Assembly: GCA_008921705.1 (NCBI GenBank)
Contig: VFFE01007669.1
Coordinates: 6,685,308-6,749,307 of the forward strand
Reading direction: 5' to 3'
Length of the DNA: 64,000 nucleotides
Source: Burhinus oedicnemus
Lineage: Eukaryota > Chordata > Aves > Charadriiformes > Burhinidae
How positions within the stretch are numbered: position 1 is the first letter of the stretch; every line of letters starts with the position of its first letter. A program made the position numbers and the translations under genes. The notes beneath the pieces are model-generated. The model did no database searches. It was not told where the DNA came from and worked only from the letters and a program-made list of their open reading frames with translations. Shown piece after piece: positions 1 to 15,622 of the stretch.

Positions 1-702
1 CACAATAAGTAAAAGAAAATTTTTGTCAAGGGATTTCATCTGATCTTTTACTGCCGCTTGCCCATATAGAGCAGCTCAACTGTATTAAATGCAGCCAATT
101 AATAAAAAAACCCTAATGGATAAGTGTAAGAGCAACTATAGAGAGCCAGGTAATTTACAATCAAGACTTATAGCAGATGCTGTTAAACTAAATAAGATAT
201 GCTTAATTATCTTACGTTGTATGTAGATGCTAAAATAAAGTGGTGCCAATATATACATAAAGTTTCTGAGAATAAAATCATTAGTAATGATGGTTTTACA
301 TGCAAACATTTTTATTCAGTCTTCCACATCATCATTCTTTGATCTTTTTCTGGTTTATTTTCTATTTATAGATTTTGATTTGTATGGTTGGAATTTAACA
401 TTTATTTCTCTCTTTTTCTCTAGAGCACACAAATTCTAAGAATCCATCTTGCTACTAACAGGTTTTCTTTTGCTTTTTTTGATTTTTTTTTCAGACTTTT
501 GCATTGTCTTGGTTTCCATATTATTTTATTTCTTGCTTTTTGCAATCTCATTAGTGTTTTTATTGAACCTTAAAAAACAATTCCCCCATAATTTTTTAAT
601 GTAATATTTTACCTGTCCCTTCCATATGAATGCTGTTTTAACATTTTAAAAGTTTTTTCTGTTCACAAACTAAGTGGCTATTTTGTCTAATTTGTACACT
701 AG
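1..702 (+). other. SCN3A: SCN3A intron, 5' part outside window
   Basis: This is the downstream end of an intron of the sodium channel gene. It is AT-rich, with T-rich tracts at about 400-560, and ends in an acceptor AG at 701-702 just before the exon at 703. No coding segment for the preceding part of domain III (S1-S4) was recognised here, so those exons lie to the left of the window. Confidence 0.85.
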
Positions 703-984
703 GTGGTTGTAAATGCCCTTGTAGGAGCAATTCCATCTATCATGAATGTATTGCTGGTTTGTCTTATATTCTGGCTCATCTTCAGCATCATGGGAGTAAA
801 TCTGTTTGCTGGCAAATTCTACCACTGTGTCAACACCACAACTGGTGAGATGTTTGATGTCAGTGATGTCAACAATTATACTCAGTGTGAGGAACTCATA
901 AAAAACAATCAAAGTGCCCGATGGAAAAATGTGAAAGTAAACTTTGATAATGTAGGAGCTGGATATCTTGCTCTGCTTCAAGTA
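703..984 (+). CDS. SCN3A: SCN3A exon: domain III S5 and start of pore loop
   Basis: This 282-base exon encodes 94 residues of a voltage-gated sodium channel alpha subunit, the plasma-membrane pore that carries the rising phase of the action potential. It begins at a domain III S4-S5/S5 boundary ([12 protein letters not shown]) and holds the hydrophobic S5 helix. It continues into the extracellular turret, with three Asn-X-Ser/Thr sequons (NTT, NYT, NQS), and into the first part of the re-entrant P-loop, ending LALLQV. The flanks are an AG acceptor at 701-702 and a GTAAGT donor at 985-990, and both ends are in phase 0. The turret is the most divergent part, as expected among Nav paralogues. 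The family is certain; the paralogue rests on the C-terminus and synteny. Confidence 0.93.
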
Positions 985-3900
985 GTAAGTAAATTTATAT
1001 ATTTTATTTTTTGTTCTTTTTAAAGAAGTCTAGGAAAAATGTTCAAGTTAAGACTGTTAAGTAGTGGAATAATTTCTTCATAGCAATGATGTACAGCTTA
1101 CACAAATCTACTGTATTGTTACCTGTAATTTTTGTACTAATGATAGTAGAGTAACTTTCCATTGAAAGCTAGGGAATACAGTCTCATCATGATGATAATA
1201 TTGTGAAAATAATAAATGAAAAAGGTACAAGAATCTTTTTAGTGGTGCACAATATAAACTTCAGGAATGCATTTTATAAGCCTTGCCATGGTGGACAAGG
1301 ATCAGAGGTCCCTCTAATTATTAAAAAGGTCTCTCCCCTCCTTTATGAGCTCAGTTATCTTTTAAGCCAGGAGGGCAGATAGCAGCTTAAAAGAGGGCAG
1401 ACATCCTAAGTGACTGGTCTGAAGTGAGGAACTACCACCAATGCCTCCCACATAATCTGCTCCTAGGTATCATTACACAACCACAGCAACATTCTTTCAC
1501 AATCAAAATCCATTAATCTAGGCACTTTTGACACTGAAAAAAATTTTCTTTTGTCAAAAGCCTGGTCAAGGTAGAGCGGATTTTTCTTCATGTCTATACT
1601 CATCTATGGAACCAGTTTATAAGTTAGATGGTAAAAATAAAAATACATCAACCTGGTGTCTCCAGTGCAGATATTTATTTAATAGGGGCTTGATTTTCCA
1701 GACCTGGAAGTGGGTTTAGGGTAAAGAATCATAATTAATGCAAGATCTGAGATCGGGGCACCCAGTGTTCCATGTAGCATGGAACCAATCCTTTCTCTGT
1801 TATTGTAATACTTGTGTAAGAGGTCTGAAATCCTTGGAGAGAAGTAGGAGCTGCCCATGGGAAGAATATGGATAGATACTGACAGACAGATCCTAATTGA
1901 GTATTAGGTCTGATTAATCATATAACACCTTATCTTGATGTTTGCAGATAAACCACTTGCTACTAAAATAAGTATCTTTCATTAAGAAGTACATGAAACT
2001 ACAAAGACATTAAACTGTGGGTAAAATAGAAAAATGTAAAATACTTTTATCACAAAAAATACTCTTGATTTATAACTATCATATTCCATTAATGCTTGTT
2101 AAAGAGTCATTATAATATACTAAATAAATACTATATTACTTACAGTATTATCCTTGTGAAGCATTAGATGTTATTGTATTGCATGGTATATTCATTCTAT
2201 TAATTACTGCTACTTATACAAAGTCTATAAATTTTATTTCCCTTTCAAGTCCTTTTCCTATGCACTGTGGTACAGAAACATCTTTGTTCTAGGTACTCAG
2301 TGTACCTTTTACTTATGCCAGAGGAATAAAGACCTTAGCTCTTTAGAGGCCCCTGGGCTTAGAATGGAGCTTCTGATAGCTGATATCTGACCCAAAATAC
2401 AAGAAAGCAAGCAAGCAATTATGTTTAGATGATTGAGCTCTGCAGAATCACTTGTCTGTAACTTGATATACAGCTTCACTGTATGAAAAGATGTCAGAAA
2501 TGTCATGGGATTGTTACTGCTCTGATGTCACCAAGTTATCTAAGAATGATGTGCTTGTCCCTTCTATCCCAGAGCAGGTCAGTATCCCTAGCTGACCTTG
2601 ATTCCCAAATTAACTACCTGCCTTAAAATGTTTTGCCTCTAAGGGCAATGTAACTTTCATGTGCTCAGTAGTAGTACTGAATGATGATTCTAACTCTCTG
2701 ACTTCAGATCTTATTGCTACCCTTGTACTAGAGATGAAAGTGAACCGTCTTATTACCAATACTTGCCTCTGAAGATGTATAAGGAAACCCTCTAGTTTCT
2801 TCAAGCTGTGTCTGAATGTCACCTGTGTCACACATCCAGACAGTGTTAGTCTCTAATTAGTACATCACTGCTGTGGACCTTTCATTCTTCTTTATCTTTA
2901 TTTCTTTTTGTTGTGATTTTTCATTATTTTCCTTTTCAAATATTCCCTTCCTCCCTTTACTTTTCCTGCAGAGACTGAGGGATCCTTGAGCATGTATCAT
3001 GTCACCTCTTCAGCTGATTGCCTCCATTAACATTCTCCCTCCACTCTTCTCCTGTATTTATTGCTCGTATCTAATTCTGCTCCTCTTCTAATGGTGCTAT
3101 GCAAAGTGCACCAAATGGCTGTCAATTGTCAACTGAGCCAGAAAGCTCTATGAAGCTTCTTAGTAAATTTGTATTGTATTGCAAGATTCAGGAGGACGTG
3201 AATACGCCCAGAGTGAAAGTTTTCTCCTGTGAAAACTAGCAGCTGTACCAAAGTACCAGTGCTACTTCTGGCAAGCACAGATGCAAATATACTCCTTGGG
3301 ATGGTTCCCCTCCTGAATTTCCTAAGGAGAGATGCTCTTTATCTGTTCATTTCACAGAGGTTTTAGCTCTTTTTTATTTTATTGTGAATAAGCTTGGAAA
3401 CCCTGGCTAACAAGCAGGCACACACACCTTCAACTAGCATGTCACACCACCCTTTTGGTGTTCCTCAGAAAGCGGACATTCCATGGCCATGAAAATCGCC
3501 TCCTCAGAGCAAAGATGGCAGAACTGTTTTACTCTTTATTCTACCTAGACAAAGTCTCTACAGGAACTCAGGCCAAAGTTTTAGAAAAGCTCTTTCACAG
3601 TTCACTTTTTGGTCTTCTGTAAATCTTATCCGTCAAGAACCAATGTATACTTTGATTATGAACAGAGTCTATTAATTTTAGTTATGTGGGATTAAAGCAT
3701 TTCTAAAAATACCATGGCAGTTTAGCCATAGCAGAAACATTCAGATGCATGCTGATATCTGTCCAGAAGTTGTATTGCTGACTCCATCAGTTCATGCTGT
3801 AAACTTGATAAAATGGCTGTCGCCATGACTGATTCTAGTAGATTCTACCTGAACATCTCGAGCATTAATGTCTATCTGAGTCTACCATTCTTTATCTGCA

Positions 3901-4165
3901 AAGGAAGTATCTGCAGCTCCAGACACACTGTGCCCTTCCTGAGATCTTCAGAGCCTGATTTTTAATATTTTTGGAATACCTAAAAAATAATTTCTCAAAA
4001 AAAGTAGTATTACTATGAAAAATATTTTATTAAGCCTGTTATTAAATGTGGTTTATAAATTTAGAGATTATTTTATTAAAAGTTAAAGTCCAAATGCTGT
4101 GGCCTAGTTATTTTCCGCATTATGAATTTTTATAGGGAAGATAAACAACTGTATTTTATTTCTAG
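985..4165 (+). other. SCN3A: SCN3A intron
   Basis: A GT-AG intron of about 3.2 kb between the domain III turret exon and the selectivity-filter exon. Several open frames of 60-75 codons occur on both strands, but none resembles a known protein or has splice context. I saw no clear transposon or RNA gene. Confidence 0.8.
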
Positions 4166-4219
4166 GCTACTTTCAAAGGATGGATGGATATTATGTATGC
4201 TGCTGTTGATTCACGAGAT
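4166..4219 (+). CDS. SCN3A: SCN3A microexon: DIII selectivity filter
   Basis: This 54-base exon encodes 18 residues ([18 protein letters not shown]). It lies between an acceptor TCTAG ending at 4165 and a donor GTAAGT starting at 4220, phase 0 at both ends. It carries the Lys (codon 4175-4177) that is the domain III member of the Asp-Glu-Lys-Ala ring, the determinant of sodium over calcium selectivity in this family. A 54-base exon at this place is the expected size in vertebrate Nav genes. Its short length means open-reading-frame searches miss it. Confidence 0.95.
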
Positions 4220-5498
4220 GTAAGTGTAAGGCTTCCAAAGATCATCTGTTGGTTATATTCTGATACTTACAGAGTATAGAATTTAAACAGCTACACATAC
4301 AATAACATTAAAATTATAATCAGCACCAATATACATATTTTTCCAGATACATTTAGGCTAGAAAGGAACTTTTATGTAACATCATGAATCTTAGAATTTG
4401 TAGTGGAAAGAATTAATTCCACTTCCTTCTGTTTAGCCAAATAAGTTAAATTAACTTAACTGGACTTTTTTTGGAAAACCTAATGTTAATGAAGAAAACA
4501 AAGAAGAGGTTTTTTAACCACTTCCTTTGGTAATCATGAGTATGAATTAATTTAAAGTTATATAATGTAATTATTACATATTGAATATATTAAACTTGTT
4601 TTATAATTTGTAACTGTGCAGTTCATTGTTTCTTTAGGTTGAACGCTAATGTTATCTAGCTATTTAATGCAATTAGATTTTAAGGTTGAAGATCACTTGT
4701 TAAGTTTTTTAGGGATTAAAATTTTATCTTGGCTACAAAACTAAAACTAGGTTTACCTTGTACAAAAAAGTGCAACACAGATGCCTGAACTAGTTCTCTA
4801 GTTCAGTACAACCTAGGTTATAGACACATTAGTGATACCCATCATCACACAGCGGTAATTGTCTTGCAGAGTAATATACCCTGTTTCATTAGCTTCAGCA
4901 TTTCTACACTCTAGCACACTGTGCAGTAGAAGTGCAGGCATGGAGATGTGGAATCCTGAAGAATCAAAACAATTAAAAAATCCTCCTTAGAAATTTGCCT
5001 CAATTTAATGGCTTTCACAAAACATATACTCACTAGGAATTTATTGAAAGCATCTGTTCTTAGGTGGATGTAAGAACACTCATGTAAGACCAAAAGAGTT
5101 CCAGGGAGATTTAGGCGACAGTAAAACTGATTGATTCTGTTGCATGAAAATATACTGAACACAATATAAAATATTTAGATTTGTGGTCTTAAAATTTTAA
5201 GTACTAATGACTGCTCTCAGTCCCACATTGCTTCTTCCTTCTATATGAGGAACTTTGTGTGGATGTACATACATAAACATACCTGTGTACACATTTACTT
5301 TAAAATTCCATACGAGTAATCATTCTGTCAGCTTCCAGTTCTCCAAATATTGATTGAAATGGAAATGTTGAGTCTTTTTAATAAATGAGTGCAGTTTATA
5401 GCTTTTCTAGCTGAGATAGCATATACCTATTCATAAATTATGTATTGTTTTTTACATCTAGTATTCTCATGGGTAATAAAATTTATAATATTTTGTAG
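4220..5498 (+). other. SCN3A: SCN3A intron
   Basis: A GT-AG intron of 1.28 kb, AT-rich, with donor GTAAGT and acceptor TTTTGTAG. No recognisable repeat or RNA gene was seen in it. Confidence 0.85.
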
Positions 5499-7346
<1,848 letters not shown>

Positions 7347-7451
7347 TTTGGAGGTCAGGATATATTTATGACAGAAGAACAGAAGAAATACTACAATGCA
7401 ATGAAAAAACTGGGATCCAAAAAGCCACAGAAACCTATACCAAGGCCAGTG
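7347..7451 (+). CDS. SCN3A: SCN3A exon: III-IV linker, IFM inactivation gate
   Basis: This 105-base exon encodes 35 residues of the cytoplasmic linker between domains III and IV. The Ile-Phe-Met inactivation particle is encoded at 7362-7370 in the context [11 protein letters not shown], followed by the basic [20 protein letters not shown] segment. Exon size and phase (0/0) match the family. The donor GTAAGA starts at 7452. The last codon, GTG, gives Val where I recall Ala or Gly in mammalian SCN1A/2A/3A; the neighbouring exon continues NKFQGM as usual. Confidence 0.95.
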
Positions 7452-10896
<3,445 letters not shown>

Positions 10897-10996
10897 AGAT
10901 CTAAGAATTTTGCTTGTGGGACAACTTGTTTACAGTCTTTGAGAATGAAGCATCAACTGGACTCCTGCAGGAGGTTTATGCCAAACTGACAGTTTT

Positions 10997-11051
10997 TACA
11001 CATATATACGTGTGTGTGTGTGCGCGTGCGTGCGTGTGCGTATATATACAT
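10997..11051. repeat. Alternating purine-pyrimidine (TG/CG/TA) tract
   Basis: A 55-base stretch of unbroken purine-pyrimidine alternation: TA/CA repeats, then (TG)n, then CG-containing steps, then (TA)n. It begins 100 bases after the stop codon, inside the 3' UTR. Such tracts can adopt left-handed Z-form and are prone to length change. Confidence 0.9.
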
Positions 11052-11516
11052 TATATATATACTTAAGGTCAGTGCCTATAACAAAACAGTGAACCTTCAT
11101 CATCAAACTGTGACTCTGTGAATCGGGGTAACAAACTTGAGAAGAGGTTACTGTTTTCACTACAGCTGACACTGCTAAGAATGAGGGAAAAAGCGGCTCC
11201 ACAGAGAACATGGAGCATGAAATGCGTGCAAAGTGATACTTTTTTGTGTTTCACATACTGCAAAACACGTAGAACAGTAATTCTCTTCACTGTTTGTAAT
11301 GCAACTGCTACATTTGTCATATTTTTACAAAATTAGTATTAGTGTATTTATCATTTTTTAATTCACAGGTTGTTTACTATTATACGTGACTATTTTTGTA
11401 ATAGGTTTTATGTTGGGGAAAGAGGTATGAGGACCAAGTGTTCTACTCTCGGATTCTCTATAATGTACAGATAGAAGTGATTTGCATAGACATGCTGCAC
11501 TTGTCAATCATGCGTA

Positions 11517-11522
11517 AATAAA
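11517..11522 (+). terminator. SCN3A: Internal AATAAA, possible proximal poly(A) signal
   Basis: A canonical AATAAA about 620 bases into the 3' UTR, within AAATAAAAATAAG. It could give a short 3' UTR isoform. AT-rich sequence produces such hexamers by chance, so use is uncertain. Confidence 0.35.
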
Positions 11523-11889
11523 AATAAGACATTGCACAAAGCTAAAGATTTTAAGAATTTCCATGTTTCAGGGTTGCTTTTAAATTTGAGGTGTTCTAAC
11601 TACATGTACAGCTGCATCCACATTATGTGCATGCAGATTAATGTGCCTGGAAAGTCTCCTCTAATTTACAGGAATCTGCAATGACTTATTTTTATGCAAA
11701 TAATTAAACATGAAGAAGTTCTTGTTTTTGTTAAAATATTCACAGCTTTGTGCAGTTTCTGCACTGGAAAAATAGCTTCACCAAAATATACCTGGGACAT
11801 CTTTTGTTTTTGTTTGAACAGCTCAAATTTTTTCCTAGGCTGTTCTTTAGTTACTGTTTTCTCTCATTATAGCCAACATCCAATGAATC

Positions 11890-11895
11890 AATAAA
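11890..11895 (+). terminator. SCN3A: Internal AATAAA, possible poly(A) signal
   Basis: A second canonical hexamer, in CAATAAAATACC, about 1 kb into the 3' UTR. It is a candidate for an intermediate cleavage site only. Confidence 0.3.
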
Positions 11896-13069
11896 ATACC
11901 CTTTTGCATGTGAATATTAATGGTATACTGTCGTGCATATTTGAGCATAGAATTAAATGGCTTTGCCACGTTGAATTGCATCGGATATGTACTGCAGTAT
12001 GGGTAATCTGCAAGAGCTCAACAGGACATGTTATATTCTGTGTCATTATAGATAGTTTGGAGAGTATCACTGACGCATGTCAATGCTTTTGCTGCTGTAT
12101 CTTGCTCCTTCCACTGTCCACAGTCTCCACTATAGGAAGCCATGTGTCAGTGGTGAAGTGAATCAAATTGTCCAACCAGACCTCGTTCTTTCAAATCATT
12201 AAGCAATAGTTTGCAGCTATTTATGAGCTTCTTTAGTTTTGCATTTTAAGTTTGAAGTGGCTACTATATGGTGTAGAATCAGACTGTACAGGCCATATTG
12301 CAAACTGTTTAACCTGTTGAAAATGTGGTTAGTATATATAAATAATGTAAAGAAAAACCATTTGGCAACGGTTTTGTATATAAGAAAAGCGTCTTCAAGT
12401 TTAGATCACTGTTTCTTATATTTCTTTCCTCATTCACTTGGCTACTTTCTAACCACAGTAATTTCAAACTGGCATCATCACACTATGAGGAAAAAAGTGA
12501 GTATTTGTAGCCTATCTTGTTTTAATATTATATTTGCATATATTTCAATGTGAAGTAATTGTGTAAATCTGGAACCCAGCTTGTTTCCAAATAGTTATAT
12601 CTGGTAACAGGACATAGCAAGGAAAGTATTAGGGGAATGTGCGAATTTCTAGCGCTGTTTGCATCAGGAGTTCCAAAATAGTCTCATTGTTCACGAAATC
12701 CTTGCTATCTTGCAGTGTCTGTTTACATAGCCTATTCTTATTCTTTTTGGATCATGCTGCACTAGACTTGTACAAATAGGATCCACAATATTTCCCAAGA
12801 ACAAAATGGCACATTTGTAAAATCAAGAACATCAGAACATTTTGTGTTTCATACACAAGCTAGCATTAAATGTAGAATTTTTCTTTTACAAATGCTTTTG
12901 ACTTGTAATGTGTTGGTGAAATGCATGCCGGAAATTGTTATTATCATAAACAACGTAAACAATATTACAAATGAGCCAAAAAATAAAGATTTCATTTTTT
13001 ATTCTATTTATTTTTCTTTGTCTCTGTCCTTCTGTTGGTTAAAACAAGATACATACTGGCTTTGGTACA

Positions 13070-13075
13070 AATAAA
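13070..13075 (+). terminator. SCN3A: Likely distal poly(A) signal of SCN3A
   Basis: AATAAA in GTACAAATAAAGAATGC, followed by a T-rich CTTTCTTTAT element. Another AATAAA lies just upstream at 12982-12987. The pair makes this the best candidate for the gene's 3' end, since sequence beyond it shows no further clustering of such signals. Confidence 0.55.
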
Positions 13076-14444
13076 GAATGCTTTCTTTATCGCTAGAGCT
13101 AAATACCTTATTCTTCACATTCTAACTTATTTTATGTAAAACAATTCTTAAAAAATCTGAGAACTTTGACCACACCCCATCGATTTCTACTTCTTTGTCA
13201 CCAGCATGCTGTCTGGGGATAACACAGGACACCTACACATTCTGCCCCAACAGCCTTTCTGTCAACCCTCAAGAGCATTGCTCAGTATCTAAGGTATTGT
13301 TTTAGTTTGCCACATTGCTGATACCAAAGCTGCCCACGCTTTATGAGTCTTAAATGTGCAAACAAACTCTCCAACAAAGTTGGTCCTGTATAACATCCAG
13401 CCAAAGTGCTCATTGCAAACAGACAGAAGTTGTTTTTAATTGTACAGTGATTCTTTTTATTCCAGTAATTCTCAGAAGTAATAAATACCATTTCAGTTGA
13501 TCTCACAAGACAGGGACCATACTGAAACTCAGCTGTGTTAAGTAGTGTTCATAGTCATAATATCTGGATGTTACACAGTAAAACCTTTGACTTCTTATAA
13601 TGGATGTCTTAATGCTGTTCAAGGGCAGAAAGACATACTACATTGAAACACAATATTATCTTAGTGAATTTAAAATATTATATTTCAAAAGTAGCAGTAA
13701 GTAGAATATTCCTGGAGTTTGCTCACCAGTGTGTTTTCAGTTTTCTTCATCTGTGGATATTATGCCATGTTAACCACATTTTGGCCAAGTATTAAATTGC
13801 TTGGATAGCTATGAAATAACTGATGGCATATTCAAACACTATAGTCTATTAAAATCTCTAATGCAATGAGCAGCAGCAATTGCTGCAGCAGAGTCTCTGA
13901 GTTGGTATACCATGCAATAGGTAAGCCATATTTGCTTACAGGAATGGCTTTACCTACACCAGAAAAAATGCCTTACCAAGAACACACAGAATTGTCTAGT
14001 CTGCTTATACCTCATAGCTCCATCAGTTCCCGGAGCTGGTCCCTGGCTCTCTTAAAACATGGAGTTAAAGCTTAAGACATGGCCTTCCACAGTTGTCTGG
14101 GCATTCTTACAAGTACCTGGCCTCCAGGCCCAAATTACAGAATCCTCTAATCACATTGTGTTAATATCAATATGTAAATCCTTGAAGTCAAAGTTATGTA
14201 CATTATTTATTCCACCACTCCTCTGAGTACTTTATCTAACCTCATAAATAATTCAATTTACTTCCAGAGATTTTTTTGGAGCTCTTCTGCTTCTTTGGTC
14301 CCTGACTTCACATCTAACAATTGCATTTTACTCATACCTATTCATGTTACGTGTTCAAAACAGCACCTAAAATCTGCAGAACTTCTGCTCTGTGAACAGG
14401 TTCCCAAGTGTTCTGAAGAGGAATGACAATTCATCATTCATTTT

Positions 14445-14505
14445 CAGGAACCTCTTACAGTTCCTGTAAGACTTCTACCAGGAATCTCTTACAGTACTCT
14501 GTAAA
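14445..14505. repeat. Imperfect 27-base duplication
   Basis: Two copies, at 14445-14470 and 14479-14505, share the pattern CAGGAAYCTCTTACAGT followed by CTGTAA. They are separated by eight bases (ACTTCTAC). It is a local tandem duplication of unknown meaning. Confidence 0.6.
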
Positions 14506-15597
14506 AGTAAGATTACTGTACCAGCTTCATTGCCAAGGACATTATGTCAGAAAACACTGACAATGCTTTTGGCCTGGACCAGCAGGAATGGCTGAGGGAC
14601 TTGGTTTAACCTGGACATGAAATAGGCTCACTGCTTTGAGGACATGTATGTCCTCCTATTTACCCTTTGCTACTTCTGTGAACTTCCTCTTCCCTTCTAC
14701 CTATTCCTTTTTCCACAGAAATCACTAGAGTTTGTATAATTTAAATCTCACATTAGACACTCCTCTCTTATGCCTCCAGATCATTTGAACAGAAATGCCA
14801 CTTGAAAGAACTCCCTACACAGTACTTGGCAAGCCAGTAGTGATGGTTATCCCAGTCAAGCATGGTTTTATATTCCTACCACATTGTGTTTGTAGTCCCT
14901 TTCCACAGTTTCCAGTCAGCAAAGGAGGATCCCTTATTGGCTACTAAAATCCTCGTTGTATGACTATACTGTCTATGAACAGGTGAATTTTCAGTGTGTC
15001 CAACCACAGATAAAATGCCTTTCACTATGTATTAAACCTCTTATCTGTCGCGTATTGCCAAAATGAGAGTATTAGTAACGCTGACAGCAGAGCTAGGTCA
15101 CTCTCATAGTATAAGTTCATTACTCACTGCTTTTATTTAATGAGTTTTTAGATTAAAAAATTTCCACATGGATGCCCAGAAAGGGGACATATTCTTATTC
15201 AGTACATTGCAAATTAATTCATAGGGCAGCACAGCTTAATGCTGTTCCCAAGCAAATGTTCCCAGAAGTCCTAGTGCCTCACATGAGCTAATGCAGCAGT
15301 ACTAACATGTGCACAGTCATAAAAGAGTAATGAGCTTGCAGAATTAACTGAAGCTAATTCAGCACTGAAGTAATATTACCAACAGAAGCCAGCTCAGTGT
15401 GTGGTGGCAAAAACCCACCCATTTCCTCCAAGAAGGAGCAGACTGGCCACAATAACAATAAGTGGAACTGCCATTATGGCAAGTTAGGATCCCCAGTAGT
15501 CAAATATATTTGCTGTGAAATTCATTAATCCATTAAAGGAAACTGTAAGTACTCAGTACTTCTTAGTCCATTATGAATTGCATTTTGTACTTTATTG

Positions 15598-15622
15598 AAA
15601 AAAACAAAACAAAACAAAACAA
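15598..15622. repeat. (AAAAC)n microsatellite
   Basis: A run of A followed by about four AAAAC units. It is a simple sequence repeat. Confidence 0.85.

Larger units (their letters stand above)
10897..13090 (+). other. SCN3A: SCN3A 3' UTR (end inferred)
   Basis: About 2.2 kb of AT-rich sequence runs from the stop codon to just after the last plausible poly(A) signal. I inferred the end from AATAAA at 13070-13075 plus the usual 10-30 base spacing; no transcript evidence is available. Long 3' UTRs are usual in neuronal Nav genes. Open frames here (for example 11118-11336 and 12239-12553) do not resemble proteins and are taken as chance. Confidence 0.65.

Noticed and set aside
670..981. 103-codon - strand frame over the first SCN3A exon
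   Set aside because: It is antisense to a clear sodium channel exon and has no similarity of its own.
12239..12553. 104-codon frame in the SCN3A 3' UTR
   Set aside because: No recognisable domain and AT-driven composition; chance frame in an untranslated region.
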